Assembly: GCF_001653455.1 (NCBI RefSeq)
Contig: NZ_CP011486.1
Coordinates: 248,001-312,000, forward strand
Origin: Helicobacter pylori
GTDB taxonomy: Bacteria; Campylobacterota; Campylobacteria; Campylobacterales; Helicobacteraceae
Direction: 5' to 3'
Length of the DNA stretch: 64,000 bases
Shown here piece by piece: positions 55,700 to 64,000 of this stretch; position 1 is the stretch's first letter, and every line of letters starts with the position of its first letter. The position numbers and the translations under genes were made by a program. Under the pieces are notes generated by a model. The model was not told the DNA's origin and did not search any database. It saw only the letters and a program-made list of their open reading frames with translations.

Positions 55700-56572
55700 A
55701 TGTTTGAAGAAATTAAGCTAGAGCATAAGGACTTGTTTTCAAGGTTTTTAAGCGCTCAAAAAATCGTTTTATCAGATGTGAGTTTTACGAATTGTTTTTT
55801 ATGGCAGCATGCAAGGCTCATTAAAGTGGCGATGATTAAGGATTGCTTGGTGATTCAAACCACTTATGAAAACCAAAAGCCCTTTTATTTCTATCCTATC
55901 GGTAAGAATACGCATGAATGCGTGAAAGAGCTTTTGAAATTAGAAAAAAATTTAAAATTCCACTCTCTGACTTTAGAGCAAAAAGATGGCTTGAGGGACA
56001 ATTTTGTAGGGGTGTTTGATTTCACTTACAACAGAGACAGGAGCGATTATGTTTATTCTATTGAAGAATTAATCGCGCTTAAAGGGAAAAAATACCATAA
56101 GAAAAAAAACCACCTGAACCAGTTTTTAACCAATCATGCGAATTTTGTTTATGAAAGAATTTCCTCTCAAAATAAAAAAGAAGTTTTAGAAGCCTCTCAA
56201 GCATGGTTTTTAGAAAGCCAAACCGATGATCTAGGGCTTATTAACGAAAATAAGGGCATTCAAAGCGTTTTAGAAAATTATGAAAGCTTGGATGTAAAAG
56301 GGGGGCTTATTAGGGTTAATGGAGAAATAGTCTCGTTTAGCTTTGGAGAAGTTTTAAACGAAGAGAGCGCGCTCATTCACATTGAAAAAGCCCGCACAGA
56401 TATTGCAGGAGCGTATCAAATCATCAACCAGCAATTGCTTTTGAATGAATTTAGCCATTTAACTTACGCTAACAGAGAAGAAGATCTAGGACTAGAGGGC
56501 TTGAGAAGATCTAAAATGAGCTATAATCCGGTGTTTTTGATAGACAAATACGAAGCCATTGCTAGAAATTAA
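55700..56572 (+). CDS. DUF2156-like GNAT-fold protein
   Basis: This 290-residue soluble protein resembles the DUF2156 (phosphatidylglycerol lysyltransferase C-terminal) group with two GNAT halves. Visible segments are SDVSFTNCFLWQHARLIKV near the N-terminus, KKYHKKKNHLNQFLTNHANF near 130-149, GGLIRVNGEIVSFSFGEVLN, and TYANREEDLGLEGLRRSKMS near the C-terminus. It lacks the membrane domain of MprF. Its substrate is unknown; aminoacyl transfer is one possibility. The ATG follows AAGAGAG, and pabB starts on the base after its stop. Confidence 0.75.
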   Translation: MFEEIKLEHKDLFSRFLSAQKIVLSDVSFTNCFLWQHARLIKVAMIKDCLVIQTTYENQKPFYFYPIGKNTHECVKELLKLEKNLKFHSLTLEQKDGLRDNFVGVFDFTYNRDRSDYVYSIEELIALKGKKYHKKKNHLNQFLTNHANFVYERISSQNKKEVLEASQAWFLESQTDDLGLINENKGIQSVLENYESLDVKGGLIRVNGEIVSFSFGEVLNEESALIHIEKARTDIAGAYQIINQQLLLNEFSHLTYANREEDLGLEGLRRSKMSYNPVFLIDKYEAIARN

Positions 56573-58258
56573 ATGATTTTTGGGGATTTTAAATATCAAA
56601 AAAGCGTTAAAAAACTCACAGCGACCAATTTTAGCGAGCTTAAAAACGCCCTAGACTTTATCTCTCAAAATAGGGGGAATGGGTATTTTGTGGGGTATCT
56701 TTTGTATGAAGCGCGCTTGGCGTTTTTAGATGAAACCTTTCAAAGCCAAACCCCTTTTTTGTATTTTGAACAATTTTTAGAAAGGAAAAAACACTCTCTA
56801 GAGCCTTTAAAAGAGCATGCATTTTACCCTAAAATCCATAGCTCTTTAGATCAAAAAACTTATTTCAAGCAGTTCAAAACCATTAAAGAGCATCTAAAAA
56901 ACGGCGATACCTACCAAGTGAATCTCACAATGGATTTATTTTTAAACACCAAAGCCAAACTAAAGCGCGTTTTTTGCGAGGTAGCGCGCAACCAAAACAC
57001 GCCTTTTAAAGCGTTTATAGAAAATGAGTTTGGGAGTGTTTTAAGCTTTTCGCCAGAATTGTTTTTTGAATTGGAGTTTTTGGATACAGCGATTAAAATC
57101 ACCACAAAGCCCATGAAAGGCACGATCGCTCGCTCTAATGATCCTTTAACAGATGAAAAAAACCGATATTTTTTGCAAAATGATGACAAAAATAGAAGCG
57201 AAAATGTGATGATTGTGGATTTATTGCGTAACGATTTGAGCCGTTTGGCTTTAAAAAATAGCGTGAAAGTCAATCAATTGTTTGAAATCATCAGCTTGCC
57301 GAGCGTGCATCAAATGATAAGCGAAATTGAAGCCCAATTGCCCCTAAAAACAAGCTTGTTTGAGATTTTTAAGGCGTTATTCCCTTGTGGATCTGTTACC
57401 GGATGCCCTAAAATCAAAACCATGCAAATCATTGAAAATTTAGAACAACGCCCTAGGGGGGTGTATTGCGGGGCGATAGGCATGGTTGGAGAAAAAAAAG
57501 CCCTTTTTAGCGTGCCTATCCGCACTTTAGAAAAAAGAGTGCATGAAGATGTTTTGCATTTGGGGGTGGGGAGTGGGGTTACTTATCAAAGCGAAGTGCT
57601 AAAGGAATACGAAGAGAGTTTTTTAAAATCCTTTTTTGTGATGCCCAAAATAGAATTTGAGATTGTAGAGACGATGAAAGTCATCAAAAGGGATCAAAAA
57701 TTAGAGATTAACAATAAAAACGCCCATAAAGAACGCTTGATGAATAGCGCTCAATACTTTAATTTCCAATACGATGAAAATCTTTTGGACTTTGAATTAG
57801 AAAAAGAAGGGGTTTTAAGGGTTTTACTCAACAAAAAGGGCAAGCTCATTAAAGAGTATAAAAATTTAGAGCCTTTAAAAAGCCTAGAAGTGCGTTTGAA
57901 TGACGCCCCCATTGACAAACACAATGATTTTTTATACCACAAGACCACTTATGCCCCTTTTTATCAAGAGGCTCGAGCGCTCATTAAAAAAGGCGTTATT
58001 TTTGATGCAATCTTTTATAACCAAGATTTGGAACTCACTGAAGGGGCTAGGAGCAATCTTATTTTAGAAATCCACAACAAGCTTTTAACCCCTTATTTTA
58101 GCGCGGGTGCGTTGAACGGGACGGGTGTTGCAAGGCTTTTAAAAAAGGGTCTTGTTGAACATGCCCCTTTAAAATTACAGGATTTGCAAAGAGTGGCTAA
58201 AATCTATTGCATTAACGCGCTATACGGCTTGGTGGAAGTGAAAATCAAACGGCCATAA
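56573..58258 (+). CDS. pabB: PabB-PabC fusion: aminodeoxychorismate synthase component I plus lyase
   Basis: This 561-residue protein has an N-terminal chorismate-binding enzyme domain (FKTIKEHLKNGDTYQVNLTM, ITTKPMKGTIARS, FPCGSVTGCPKIKTMQIIE, YCGAIGM, VGSGVTYQS; to ~residue 350). The C-terminal ~200 residues resemble aminodeoxychorismate lyase (YHKTTYAPFYQEA with the likely PLP Lys, then LELTEGARSNLILEIHNKLL and LNGTGVARLL). Together they would make p-aminobenzoate for folate, given a glutaminase (PabA) partner not encoded here. The domain fusion is real in sequence because the frame is continuous. Confidence 0.9.
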   Translation: MIFGDFKYQKSVKKLTATNFSELKNALDFISQNRGNGYFVGYLLYEARLAFLDETFQSQTPFLYFEQFLERKKHSLEPLKEHAFYPKIHSSLDQKTYFKQFKTIKEHLKNGDTYQVNLTMDLFLNTKAKLKRVFCEVARNQNTPFKAFIENEFGSVLSFSPELFFELEFLDTAIKITTKPMKGTIARSNDPLTDEKNRYFLQNDDKNRSENVMIVDLLRNDLSRLALKNSVKVNQLFEIISLPSVHQMISEIEAQLPLKTSLFEIFKALFPCGSVTGCPKIKTMQIIENLEQRPRGVYCGAIGMVGEKKALFSVPIRTLEKRVHEDVLHLGVGSGVTYQSEVLKEYEESFLKSFFVMPKIEFEIVETMKVIKRDQKLEINNKNAHKERLMNSAQYFNFQYDENLLDFELEKEGVLRVLLNKKGKLIKEYKNLEPLKSLEVRLNDAPIDKHNDFLYHKTTYAPFYQEARALIKKGVIFDAIFYNQDLELTEGARSNLILEIHNKLLTPYFSAGALNGTGVARLLKKGLVEHAPLKLQDLQRVAKIYCINALYGLVEVKIKRP

Positions 58259-58332
58259 AATAGAGCCGCTAAAATCTAATTTTTTTAAAATAAGTTACCA
58301 AATGCCACTAATAAGTTAAATTCCATTAAAAA

Positions 58333-58347
58333 TAATCATAATGATTA
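58333..58347 (+). promoter_or_regulatory. Probable Fur box upstream of amiE
   Basis: TAATCATAATGATTA is a palindrome apart from its central base and matches the H. pylori holo-Fur consensus TAATAATnATTATTA at 12 of 14 specified positions. It lies 98-112 bases before the amiE ATG and just upstream of a -10-like TATAGA at 58364-58369. amiE is known to be iron- and Fur-repressed in H. pylori, which supports the reading. Confidence 0.7.
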
Positions 58348-58444
58348 AAGTTTTCATATTCATTATAGATCCATTTACACAATTACTTTATAAATTCAAG
58401 CAGAGGGTTTGTAGGAACTCTCATCAAAAAACAAGGAGCATAAC

Positions 58445-59464
58445 ATGAGACATGGAGATATTAGTAGTAGTCCAGATACTGTGGGTGTAGCGGTAGTCAA
58501 TTATAAAATGCCTAGACTCCACACTAAAGAACAGGTGTTAGAAAATTGTCGCAATATCGCTAAGGTGATTGGTGGGGTTAAACAAGGTCTGCCAGGGTTG
58601 GATCTCATTATTTTCCCTGAATACAGCACGCATGGGATCATGTATGACAGACAAGAGATGTTTGACACCGCTGCGAGCATTCCTGGAGAAGAAACCGCAA
58701 TCCTTGCTGAGGCTTGTAAGAAAAACAAGGTTTGGGGAGTGTTCTCTTTGACAGGGGAAAAACATGAGCAAGCTAAAAAGAATCCTTATAACACTTTGAT
58801 TCTTGTCAATGATAAGGGTGAGATCGTGCAAAAATACCGCAAAATCTTGCCTTGGTGTCCTATTGAATGCTGGTATCCTGGGGATAAAACCTATGTGGTT
58901 GATGGGCCTAAGGGCTTGAAAGTTTCTTTGATTATCTGCGATGATGGGAACTACCCTGAAATTTGGCGCGATTGCGCGATGCGTGGGGCGGAACTCATCG
59001 TGCGCTGTCAAGGCTACATGTATCCGGCTAAGGAGCAACAAATTGCGATAGTGAAAGCCATGGCGTGGGCTAATCAATGTTATGTAGCGGTAGCGAATGC
59101 GACCGGCTTTGATGGGGTGTATTCCTATTTCGGGCATTCTAGCATTATTGGTTTTGATGGGCATACTCTGGGCGAATGCGGGGAAGAAGAAAATGGTCTC
59201 CAATACGCTCAACTTTCTGTGCAACAAATCCGTGATGCGAGGAAATACGACCAAAGCCAAAACCAACTCTTCAAACTCTTACACAGAGGTTATAGTGGGG
59301 TTTTTGCTAGTGGCGATGGGGATAAGGGTGTGGCAGAATGCCCTTTTGAGTTCTATAAAACTTGGGTTAATGACCCTAAAAAAGCTCAAGAAAATGTAGA
59401 AAAATTCACTCGCCCGAGTGTGGGCGTGGCCGCTTGTCCTGTAGGCGATTTGCCCACGAAATAA
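58445..59464 (+). CDS. amiE: Aliphatic amidase
   Basis: AmiE hydrolyses short-chain amides to ammonia and a carboxylic acid. Ammonia supply aids acid resistance and nitrogen metabolism. The 339-residue nitrilase-superfamily protein has all three catalytic residues in context: Glu in [11 protein letters not shown] (near 60), Lys in [12 protein letters not shown] (near 134) and Cys in [14 protein letters not shown] (near 166). The start ATG follows AAGGAG. A long open frame on the opposite strand is an antisense shadow. It converges with flgL. Confidence 0.97.
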   Translation: MRHGDISSSPDTVGVAVVNYKMPRLHTKEQVLENCRNIAKVIGGVKQGLPGLDLIIFPEYSTHGIMYDRQEMFDTAASIPGEETAILAEACKKNKVWGVFSLTGEKHEQAKKNPYNTLILVNDKGEIVQKYRKILPWCPIECWYPGDKTYVVDGPKGLKVSLIICDDGNYPEIWRDCAMRGAELIVRCQGYMYPAKEQQIAIVKAMAWANQCYVAVANATGFDGVYSYFGHSSIIGFDGHTLGECGEEENGLQYAQLSVQQIRDARKYDQSQNQLFKLLHRGYSGVFASGDGDKGVAECPFEFYKTWVNDPKKAQENVEKFTRPSVGVAACPVGDLPTK

Positions 59465-59479
59465 AGGATAAGGGAGGGG

Positions 59480-59530
59480 GGCTTAAAGTCTTAAAGCGAT
59501 AAAAACGATATTTTTATCTTTCTTTAAGCC
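59480..59530. terminator. Two-way terminator hairpin between amiE and flgL
   Basis: An outer inverted repeat GGCTTAAAG/CTTTAAGCC encloses an inner hairpin GATAAAAA-CGATA-TTTTTATC. It sits between the convergent genes amiE and flgL and has T-rich sequence on one side and A-rich on the other, as expected for a bidirectional terminator. Confidence 0.6.
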
Positions 59531-59576
59531 TTTAATATCTTTCTTTAATATCTCTCACTAGAACGCTAAACACAAG

Positions 59577-62060
59577 TTACAAATATTTCGTTAAAGACAA
59601 ATTGTTGATTTTATTCGTGGAAGCCAAAACAGCGTTATAGTTGTTGGTGAGATTGGAAAATTTATTATAAGTTTCTGCCATATCCGTGCCGGTGGTTTCC
59701 CCACGAATGCTTTGAACTTGTGTTTTTAAAACTTCATTGCGCCTGATGATATTTTCAAACGCCTTACCATGAGTGCCGTTTTTAGCGATCATTTTTTCTA
59801 TGTGATCGCTCAAGTGGTCTATAAGGGTGATGCCATTTTGAATGCCTAAATTACGCATGTCGCTAGAATAAGTATCCCCTAAAGCGTCCGGGCGATAAAT
59901 CCCTTTTCTTACAGAAGCGATAACGCTCTCTAGTTGATCAAAAAAATTCACGCTTGGCTTGTCAATAATTAAAGCGTTATTAGCGTTTAATTTAAGGCTT
60001 GGTTTGTCGCTGTGCAAGGCGTTTTGAGAAAAATCATTCGCGTCTTTATCAAAAAGCATGAACCGCATTTTCGTGTTTGAATGCATGTTGTCTTGGATCA
60101 TTATTTTGCCATCTTCATTCAAATTGACAGAAAGATTGCCTTTAGCTTGTTTTAACAAATCAATAAATTGTTCCTTGCTTTCTTTTGAATAAGGGTTATC
60201 GCTGATTTGCTGATAGATTGCAGGGTCAATATTGCTATAATTGAGCGCAATACTCATCGCATCCATAAGCTGCCTGTAAGTAACTTCATTGGGTTTAGAA
60301 ACTTGGACATCAGCGGTTGTGGGGTCATAGAGTGGGATTTTAATGCCATTAGGAAGGCTCAAAAAAGCCCCATTATCCAAAATCATTTGCGCTTCTAAAA
60401 ACGAACCATTAACATCGTTTAATTTCATGTTAAAAACGCTCTTTTCTAAACTCCCCTTAGAGACTTCACTGAGTTTAGTAGAGCCATTAGCCGCGCCATT
60501 TTGAGCGATTTGAGCGACATTGCTTTCTAATTTTGCCCCCTCTTTATTGAAGTAAGTTTTTTGGTATTCGCTCGCATTATTTGTTGGGATACCAGCGACT
60601 TCTAGCCCTTTAGCATCTAGGGTGCTTAAAGCAAAAGAGATGGGCGATTGGTTAGGTGCATTATCAATGATCCTCAAACGCCCGTTGCTTCCAACCTCCA
60701 CATCCACTTCATTATTAAAGCGTTCTTTAATCGCATCTTTCAAATCTTTAATGGTGGAGTTTTTCACATCTAAAAGGATGGGAATATCCAAATAAATAGG
60801 GAGGTTTGGGATTTTGATACTGCCAGTATTGTCCAAACGGCTGGCATTGATTTTTAAGGTTTCTACCTTATCGCCAAAAATCTCGCTCAATTTGGTGTTT
60901 TTATTGGCTAAAACATTGTCTTTGGTGACAAACACGCTAGGAACTTCAAGCGTATTAGGGTTATACATGTTTTGTATCGCTTTAACTTGGCTCAAACTCC
61001 TGTCCGTTACAAACGCGCTTTTGACATATTCAGTAACCCTTTTACCGCTAGAACGCAAAGCGTCTAAATCATCAAAATCCCCATCGCTAGAAATCAAGTG
61101 GAAGTCTAAATTTTCACTCCCGGGTGTTAAGTTTTTAATCTCAATTTGCCCCCAATTATTCAAACTCACATCCACGACTTTATTTTGCGAAGTGTTCCCG
61201 TAAGCATGCCCGATCTTATCCAATAAATCGCTCACTTTAGTCGCGCTTTCTTGGTTTTGATAGGCTTTATCCAGCGCGAATTTTTCCTTAAAACTAGAGC
61301 CATCAGGCCTAATGCCCTGCAAATAAAAAAATTCTTTAGGGTCATTGGTGGGGTCTTTATCGTTATCACCGATGAGTTCTCGCAAGGTGTCGCTAGGCTT
61401 GATAAAGACTTCTTCAGGTAATGAAGAATGCTCTAAAGCGTCCATCACATCAGGGTGGAGCTTGTTTTGGTTGAGTAATTTAATGTTGGAGGTGATGAGC
61501 TTGTGTTTGTCTTTATCTGTGCCTAAAAACAAATCTTGCCCGCTGATATTATAAGGCACAAGGTTATCAGAGCTGACTAACGCGTTTAGATCTTCGCCAT
61601 TGCCATGGTATTTCCCCTCGCTATCAATAGGGGGTCTATCCACCTTACTGCCCCCGAATAAAAATTCCCCCCCTATGGAGGTGTTAGCGATATTTATCAT
61701 ATGCTCTCTTAAGCGTTCTAAATCGTTAGCAATAGCGTTGCGAGAAGTTTCTGAATGCACATCGTTAGCGGATTGGATGAGTTTGGTTTTAAATGCCTCC
61801 ATCGTTTTAGAAAATTCTTGTAAGGCTTTGTCGGTATTGAGCGTTGAAGTGTAGGCGTTTTGAGCCACATCAATGCCTTGATTTAAGGTGTTTTCTTCGT
61901 ATTGGAATTTTAAATTTTGGTTGTTAATGTCGCTGTTTTGATAACCATAACGGATTTTTAGCCCTGAAGCGATTTGGGTGTTAGCGTCATTGATTTTATT
62001 TTGCAAAGCGTTTTGATAGTGATTCATTTGGTTGTATTTAGAGCCAAAGGTAACGCGCAT
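59577..62060 (-). CDS. flgL: Flagellar hook-associated protein FlgL (long form)
   Basis: This 827-residue hook-filament junction protein has the conserved N-terminal flagellin-like helix region (MRVTFGSKYNQMNHYQNALQ, residues 1-20, then LNTDKALQEFSKTMEAFKTK near 93-112) and a C-terminal coiled coil ending in NKINNLSLTKYL. The middle ~550 residues are an inserted beta-rich surface region, making it far longer than the ~320 residues of enteric FlgL. No signal peptide is present, as it is exported by the flagellar system. A sigma-54 promoter lies upstream, fitting its place in the middle class of flagellar genes. Confidence 0.92.
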   Translation of the reverse strand: MRVTFGSKYNQMNHYQNALQNKINDANTQIASGLKIRYGYQNSDINNQNLKFQYEENTLNQGIDVAQNAYTSTLNTDKALQEFSKTMEAFKTKLIQSANDVHSETSRNAIANDLERLREHMINIANTSIGGEFLFGGSKVDRPPIDSEGKYHGNGEDLNALVSSDNLVPYNISGQDLFLGTDKDKHKLITSNIKLLNQNKLHPDVMDALEHSSLPEEVFIKPSDTLRELIGDNDKDPTNDPKEFFYLQGIRPDGSSFKEKFALDKAYQNQESATKVSDLLDKIGHAYGNTSQNKVVDVSLNNWGQIEIKNLTPGSENLDFHLISSDGDFDDLDALRSSGKRVTEYVKSAFVTDRSLSQVKAIQNMYNPNTLEVPSVFVTKDNVLANKNTKLSEIFGDKVETLKINASRLDNTGSIKIPNLPIYLDIPILLDVKNSTIKDLKDAIKERFNNEVDVEVGSNGRLRIIDNAPNQSPISFALSTLDAKGLEVAGIPTNNASEYQKTYFNKEGAKLESNVAQIAQNGAANGSTKLSEVSKGSLEKSVFNMKLNDVNGSFLEAQMILDNGAFLSLPNGIKIPLYDPTTADVQVSKPNEVTYRQLMDAMSIALNYSNIDPAIYQQISDNPYSKESKEQFIDLLKQAKGNLSVNLNEDGKIMIQDNMHSNTKMRFMLFDKDANDFSQNALHSDKPSLKLNANNALIIDKPSVNFFDQLESVIASVRKGIYRPDALGDTYSSDMRNLGIQNGITLIDHLSDHIEKMIAKNGTHGKAFENIIRRNEVLKTQVQSIRGETTGTDMAETYNKFSNLTNNYNAVLASTNKINNLSLTKYL

Positions 62061-62095
62061 GATCGTTCAATCCTTATTGGTTTTTCAAATCAAAC

Positions 62096-62115
62096 AAGCT
62101 AAAAGTATTCCAAAA
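62096..62115 (-). promoter_or_regulatory. Sigma-54 (RpoN) promoter of flgL
   Basis: On the minus strand the sequence reads TTTTTGGAATACTTTTAGCTT in part, with the invariant GG (62110-62111) and GC (62098-62099) separated by exactly 10 bases. It is about 38 bases from the flgL ATG. This fits the -24/-12 consensus and the known RpoN control of flgL, driven by FlgR and FlgS. Confidence 0.75.
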
Positions 62116-62255
62116 ACAAGAGATTGGAGGTTTTAACCAACATGTTTTTGCTTTTTAAATTTGCATGCAAGAATCATGGCGGGTTAAATAGAACTATTTT
62201 GAATGAAAAGTTTTATTTAATCTAAATTTAAAGTTACATTTTAGCAAATACTCAC

Positions 62256-62261
62256 TATAAT
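62256..62261 (+). promoter_or_regulatory. Candidate -10 of the rplU-rpmA operon
   Basis: TATAAT, 45 bases before the rplU ATG. A perfect hexamer in the divergent gap with flgL. Confidence 0.5.
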
Positions 62262-62305
62262 AAGCGTTTATTTTAAAAAGAGCGTTTAATTTTTAAGGAA
62301 TAGAA

Positions 62306-62620
62306 ATGTCATACGCAATATTCAAACATGGCGGTAAGCAGTATAAAGTCGTTGAGGGCGATATTGTTTTACTGGATAAAATGAATAAAGAGCCTAAGGC
62401 TTTAGTGGAGTTAGTGGAAGTGTTAGCCGTCTCTAAAGAGGGCAAGCTTTCTTGCGGAAAACCCTTTGTGAATGGGGCTAAGATTGAAGCGGAAGTGATC
62501 AATGAAGGGCGCGCTAAGAAAGTCATTACTTTCAAAAAACGCCGCCGAAAAGATAGTAAAACCAAGCGTGGTTTTAGAAGAGATTTCACTCGTGTGAGAA
62601 TCACTAAAATTGTAGCATAA
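62306..62620 (+). CDS. rplU: 50S ribosomal protein L21
   Basis: This 104-residue large-subunit protein opens with [20 protein letters not shown], the L21 signature. The C-terminal basic tail ([20 protein letters not shown]) contacts 23S rRNA. The AAGGAAT ribosome site is well placed. The rpmA gene follows 13 bases later, the usual L21-L27 pairing. Confidence 0.98.
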   Translation: MSYAIFKHGGKQYKVVEGDIVLLDKMNKEPKALVELVEVLAVSKEGKLSCGKPFVNGAKIEAEVINEGRAKKVITFKKRRRKDSKTKRGFRRDFTRVRITKIVA

Positions 62621-62633
62621 GGAGTATTAAACA

Positions 62634-62900
62634 ATGGCACACAAGAAAGGTCAAGGGAGCACGCAGAATAACAGAGATTCTGCAGGAAGACGCTTAGGCG
62701 TGAAAAAATTTGGCTCAGAGTTTGTGAGAGCAGGGAATATTATCGTGCGCCAAAGAGGCACTAAAATGCATCCTGGTAACAATGTGGGCATGGGGAAAGA
62801 CCATACCTTATATGCGCTGACAGATGGCGTTGTGAAATTTGAGCATAAAGACAGAAACCGCAAGAAAGTTTCTGTAGTTAGCGGGAATTTTGGGGAGTAG
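62634..62900 (+). CDS. rpmA: 50S ribosomal protein L27
   Basis: This 88-residue protein begins [20 protein letters not shown] and contains [20 protein letters not shown], the L27 hallmarks. It begins directly with MAHKKGQ. It lacks the short cleaved N-terminal leader known from some Gram-positive L27 proteins. Its N-terminus reaches the peptidyl transferase centre. It is co-transcribed with rplU. Confidence 0.98.
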   Translation: MAHKKGQGSTQNNRDSAGRRLGVKKFGSEFVRAGNIIVRQRGTKMHPGNNVGMGKDHTLYALTDGVVKFEHKDRNRKKVSVVSGNFGE

Positions 62901-62930
62901 GGTAACCTTTTAAAGGCCAATTAAACCTTT

Positions 62931-62949
62931 GGGTGTTTGTTAAACACCC
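62931..62949 (+). terminator. Hairpin after rpmA (terminator-like, no T-run)
   Basis: GGGTGTTT and AAACACCC form a perfect 8-bp stem with a 3-base loop. No T-tract follows, so it may be an RNA 3'-end stabiliser or a factor-assisted stop. It lies 31 bases after rpmA and ahead of the dppA promoter. Confidence 0.5.
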
Positions 62950-62968
62950 ATAAACGCCATAAAATATT

Positions 62969-62974
62969 TATAAT
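62969..62974 (+). promoter_or_regulatory. Candidate -10 of dppA
   Basis: TATAAT, 44 bases before the dppA ATG and after the rpmA hairpin, so dppA is probably transcribed separately. Confidence 0.45.
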
Positions 62975-63017
62975 TTAGGTCTCTATCCTTTATAGAATTT
63001 GTTGTGGAGACTGGCTT

Positions 63018-64000
63018 ATGAATAATCTTTTTATCAAGGGTTTGTCCCTTTCTCTTTTATTATTTGGGGTTTTTTTGAAAGCTTTAGAAAGCCCCAACAC
63101 CACTCTTAATCCGTCTAAAGAAAACCTTTCTGTTGAAGAGCAAAAGCGTTTTGGAGGCGTTTTGGTTTTTGCTAGAGGCGCTGATGGCTCAAGCATGGAT
63201 CCTGCCTTAGTAACTGATGGCGAAAGCTATGTGGCAACAGGCAATATTTATGACACGCTCGTGCAATTCAAATACGGCACCACAGAAATTGAACCCGCCT
63301 TAGCGACAAGTTGGGATATATCCCCAGATGGTCTTGTATATACCTTTCATTTACGAAAAGGGGTTTATTTCCACCAAACGAAATACTGGAATAAAAAAGT
63401 AGAATTTAGCGCTAAAGATGTGCTGTTTTCGTTTGAACGCCAAATGGATAAGACCAAACGCTACTATAGCCCGGGGGCTAAAAGCTATAAATATTGGGAA
63501 GGCATGGGCATGTCTCATATCATTAAGAGCATTGAAGCTTTAGATGACTATACTATTAGATTTACGCTTAACGGGCCAGAAGCCCCGTTTTTGGCGAATT
63601 TGGGCATGGATTTTTTGAGCATTTTGAGTAAGGATTACGCCGATTATTTAGAACAAAATAATAAAAAAGACGAGTTGGCAAAAAAACCTATTGGGACAGG
63701 GCCTTTCAAATTCTTTTTGTGGAATAAAGACGAAAAAATCATTCTAGTCAAAAATCAAGATTATTGGGGGCCTAAAGCTTATTTGGACAAGGTGGTGGTG
63801 CGTACCATTCCTAATTCTTCCACGCGCGCTTTAGCGTTGAGGACCGGCGAAATCATGCTAATGACTGGGCCTAACCTCAATGAAGTGGAGCAGTTAGAAA
63901 AAATCCCTAATATCGTGGTGGATAAAAGCCCCGGATTGATTGCTAACTGGCTTTCATTGAACACGCAAAAAAAGTATTTTAACAACCCTTTGGTGCGCTT
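63018..64000 (+). CDS. dppA: Dipeptide-binding protein DppA, N-terminal part (cut by window edge)
   Basis: The first ~327 residues of a family-5 extracellular solute-binding protein run to the right edge. A signal peptide (FIKGLSLSLLLFGVFLKALE) is followed by the mature domain with the typical GADGSSMDPALVTDGESYVA opening, NIYDTLVQFKYGTTEIEPAL, and LATSWDISPDGLVYTFHLRK with GVYFH, the family signature. It captures dipeptides for an ABC importer whose remaining genes should lie beyond the window. It is separate from the oppC-oppD pair at 5543-8119. Confidence 0.93.
   Translation, partial: MNNLFIKGLSLSLLLFGVFLKALESPNTTLNPSKENLSVEEQKRFGGVLVFARGADGSSMDPALVTDGESYVATGNIYDTLVQFKYGTTEIEPALATSWDISPDGLVYTFHLRKGVYFHQTKYWNKKVEFSAKDVLFSFERQMDKTKRYYSPGAKSYKYWEGMGMSHIIKSIEALDDYTIRFTLNGPEAPFLANLGMDFLSILSKDYADYLEQNNKKDELAKKPIGTGPFKFFLWNKDEKIILVKNQDYWGPKAYLDKVVVRTIPNSSTRALALRTGEIMLMTGPNLNEVEQLEKIPNIVVDKSPGLIANWLSLNTQKKYFNNPLVR

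Noticed and set aside
58538-59266. 242-codon open frame on the minus strand opposite amiE
   Set aside because: It lies wholly within a confidently identified gene, has no ribosome site or recognisable domain, and reflects the codon bias of amiE.
1-64000. CRISPR arrays, insertion sequences, prophage or rRNA genes
   Set aside because: I looked for regularly spaced repeats, transposase motifs and rRNA sequence and found none. The only dispersed repeats are the short non-coding family described.

Overview
The window is a piece of an AT-rich (roughly 39% GC) Epsilonproteobacterial chromosome and is almost certainly Helicobacter pylori. Diagnostic content includes two Hop-family outer-membrane proteins, a 2900-residue VacA-like autotransporter (ImaA type), the aliphatic amidase amiE, the DEAD-box helicase rhpA and a pre-Kdo lipid A acyltransferase (LpxJ type). 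As I recall it, the gene order matches the reference-strain 26695 block from about HP0244 to HP0298. I could not run a database search, so family assignments rest on motifs I read in the translations and on recalled family knowledge.

Layout. 1-1950 (minus): flagellar genes, namely the 5' part of the sensor kinase flgS, a small FlgJ-like rod-binding protein and the P-ring gene flgI. 2120-5266 (plus): rhpA, an SPFH/flotillin-like protein and a DUF2393-like membrane protein. 5543-8125 (minus): an orphan pair of peptide ABC-transporter genes, oppD (two fused ATPases) and oppC. 8126-8542: a repeat copy, a tRNA-Ala and the hop promoter region. 8543-11416: hopF and hopG. 11523-16183: one long run of purA, a FliJ-like gene, a MotE-like coiled-coil gene, the RseP-type protease and xseA. 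16199-19543: two restriction-modification systems transcribed divergently, one with a frameshifted endonuclease gene. 19617-25313: clpB, ccdA, a dihydroorotase-like gene without its metal ligands, and an aminofutalosine-deaminase-like amidohydrolase. 25653-32552: a small nuclease-like gene, miaB, lpxJ, a PilM/PilN/PilO-like trio, a Cys-cluster protein, a secreted TPR protein, a TrpC-like protein and a ferredoxin. 32565-36009: gppA, waaC and an LpxL-type acyltransferase. 36256-45373: tgt (minus), then an RCK-domain protein, aroB, an MscS channel, mtaB, a protease-dead FtsH homologue, bioV and a membrane protein. 45425-54127: imaA. 54175-58258: lysA, chorismate mutase, a DUF2156-like protein and a pabB-pabC fusion. 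58445-64000: amiE, flgL (minus), rplU, rpmA and the 5' part of dppA.

How the genes work together. The window is mainly housekeeping, but several threads recur. Flagellar assembly is represented by flgS, a FlgJ-like gene, flgI, the FliJ-like and MotE-like genes, flgL and perhaps the PilMNO-like trio. Envelope lipid A and core synthesis is represented by lpxJ, waaC and an lpxL-type gene. Cofactor and amino-acid supply is represented by bioV, pabB, aroB, lysA and the menaquinone-linked deaminase.

The strongest items for a second look are the PilMNO-like trio in an organism with no evident type IV pili, two protein families that keep their fold but lose catalysis (the FtsH-like and dihydroorotase-like proteins), the -1 frameshift in one restriction gene, a dispersed ~175-bp intergenic repeat with four copies here, the triplicated Cys-pair module in ImaA, and sequence-visible sigma-54 and Fur sites at flgL and amiE. 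I found no CRISPR array, insertion sequence, prophage or rRNA.
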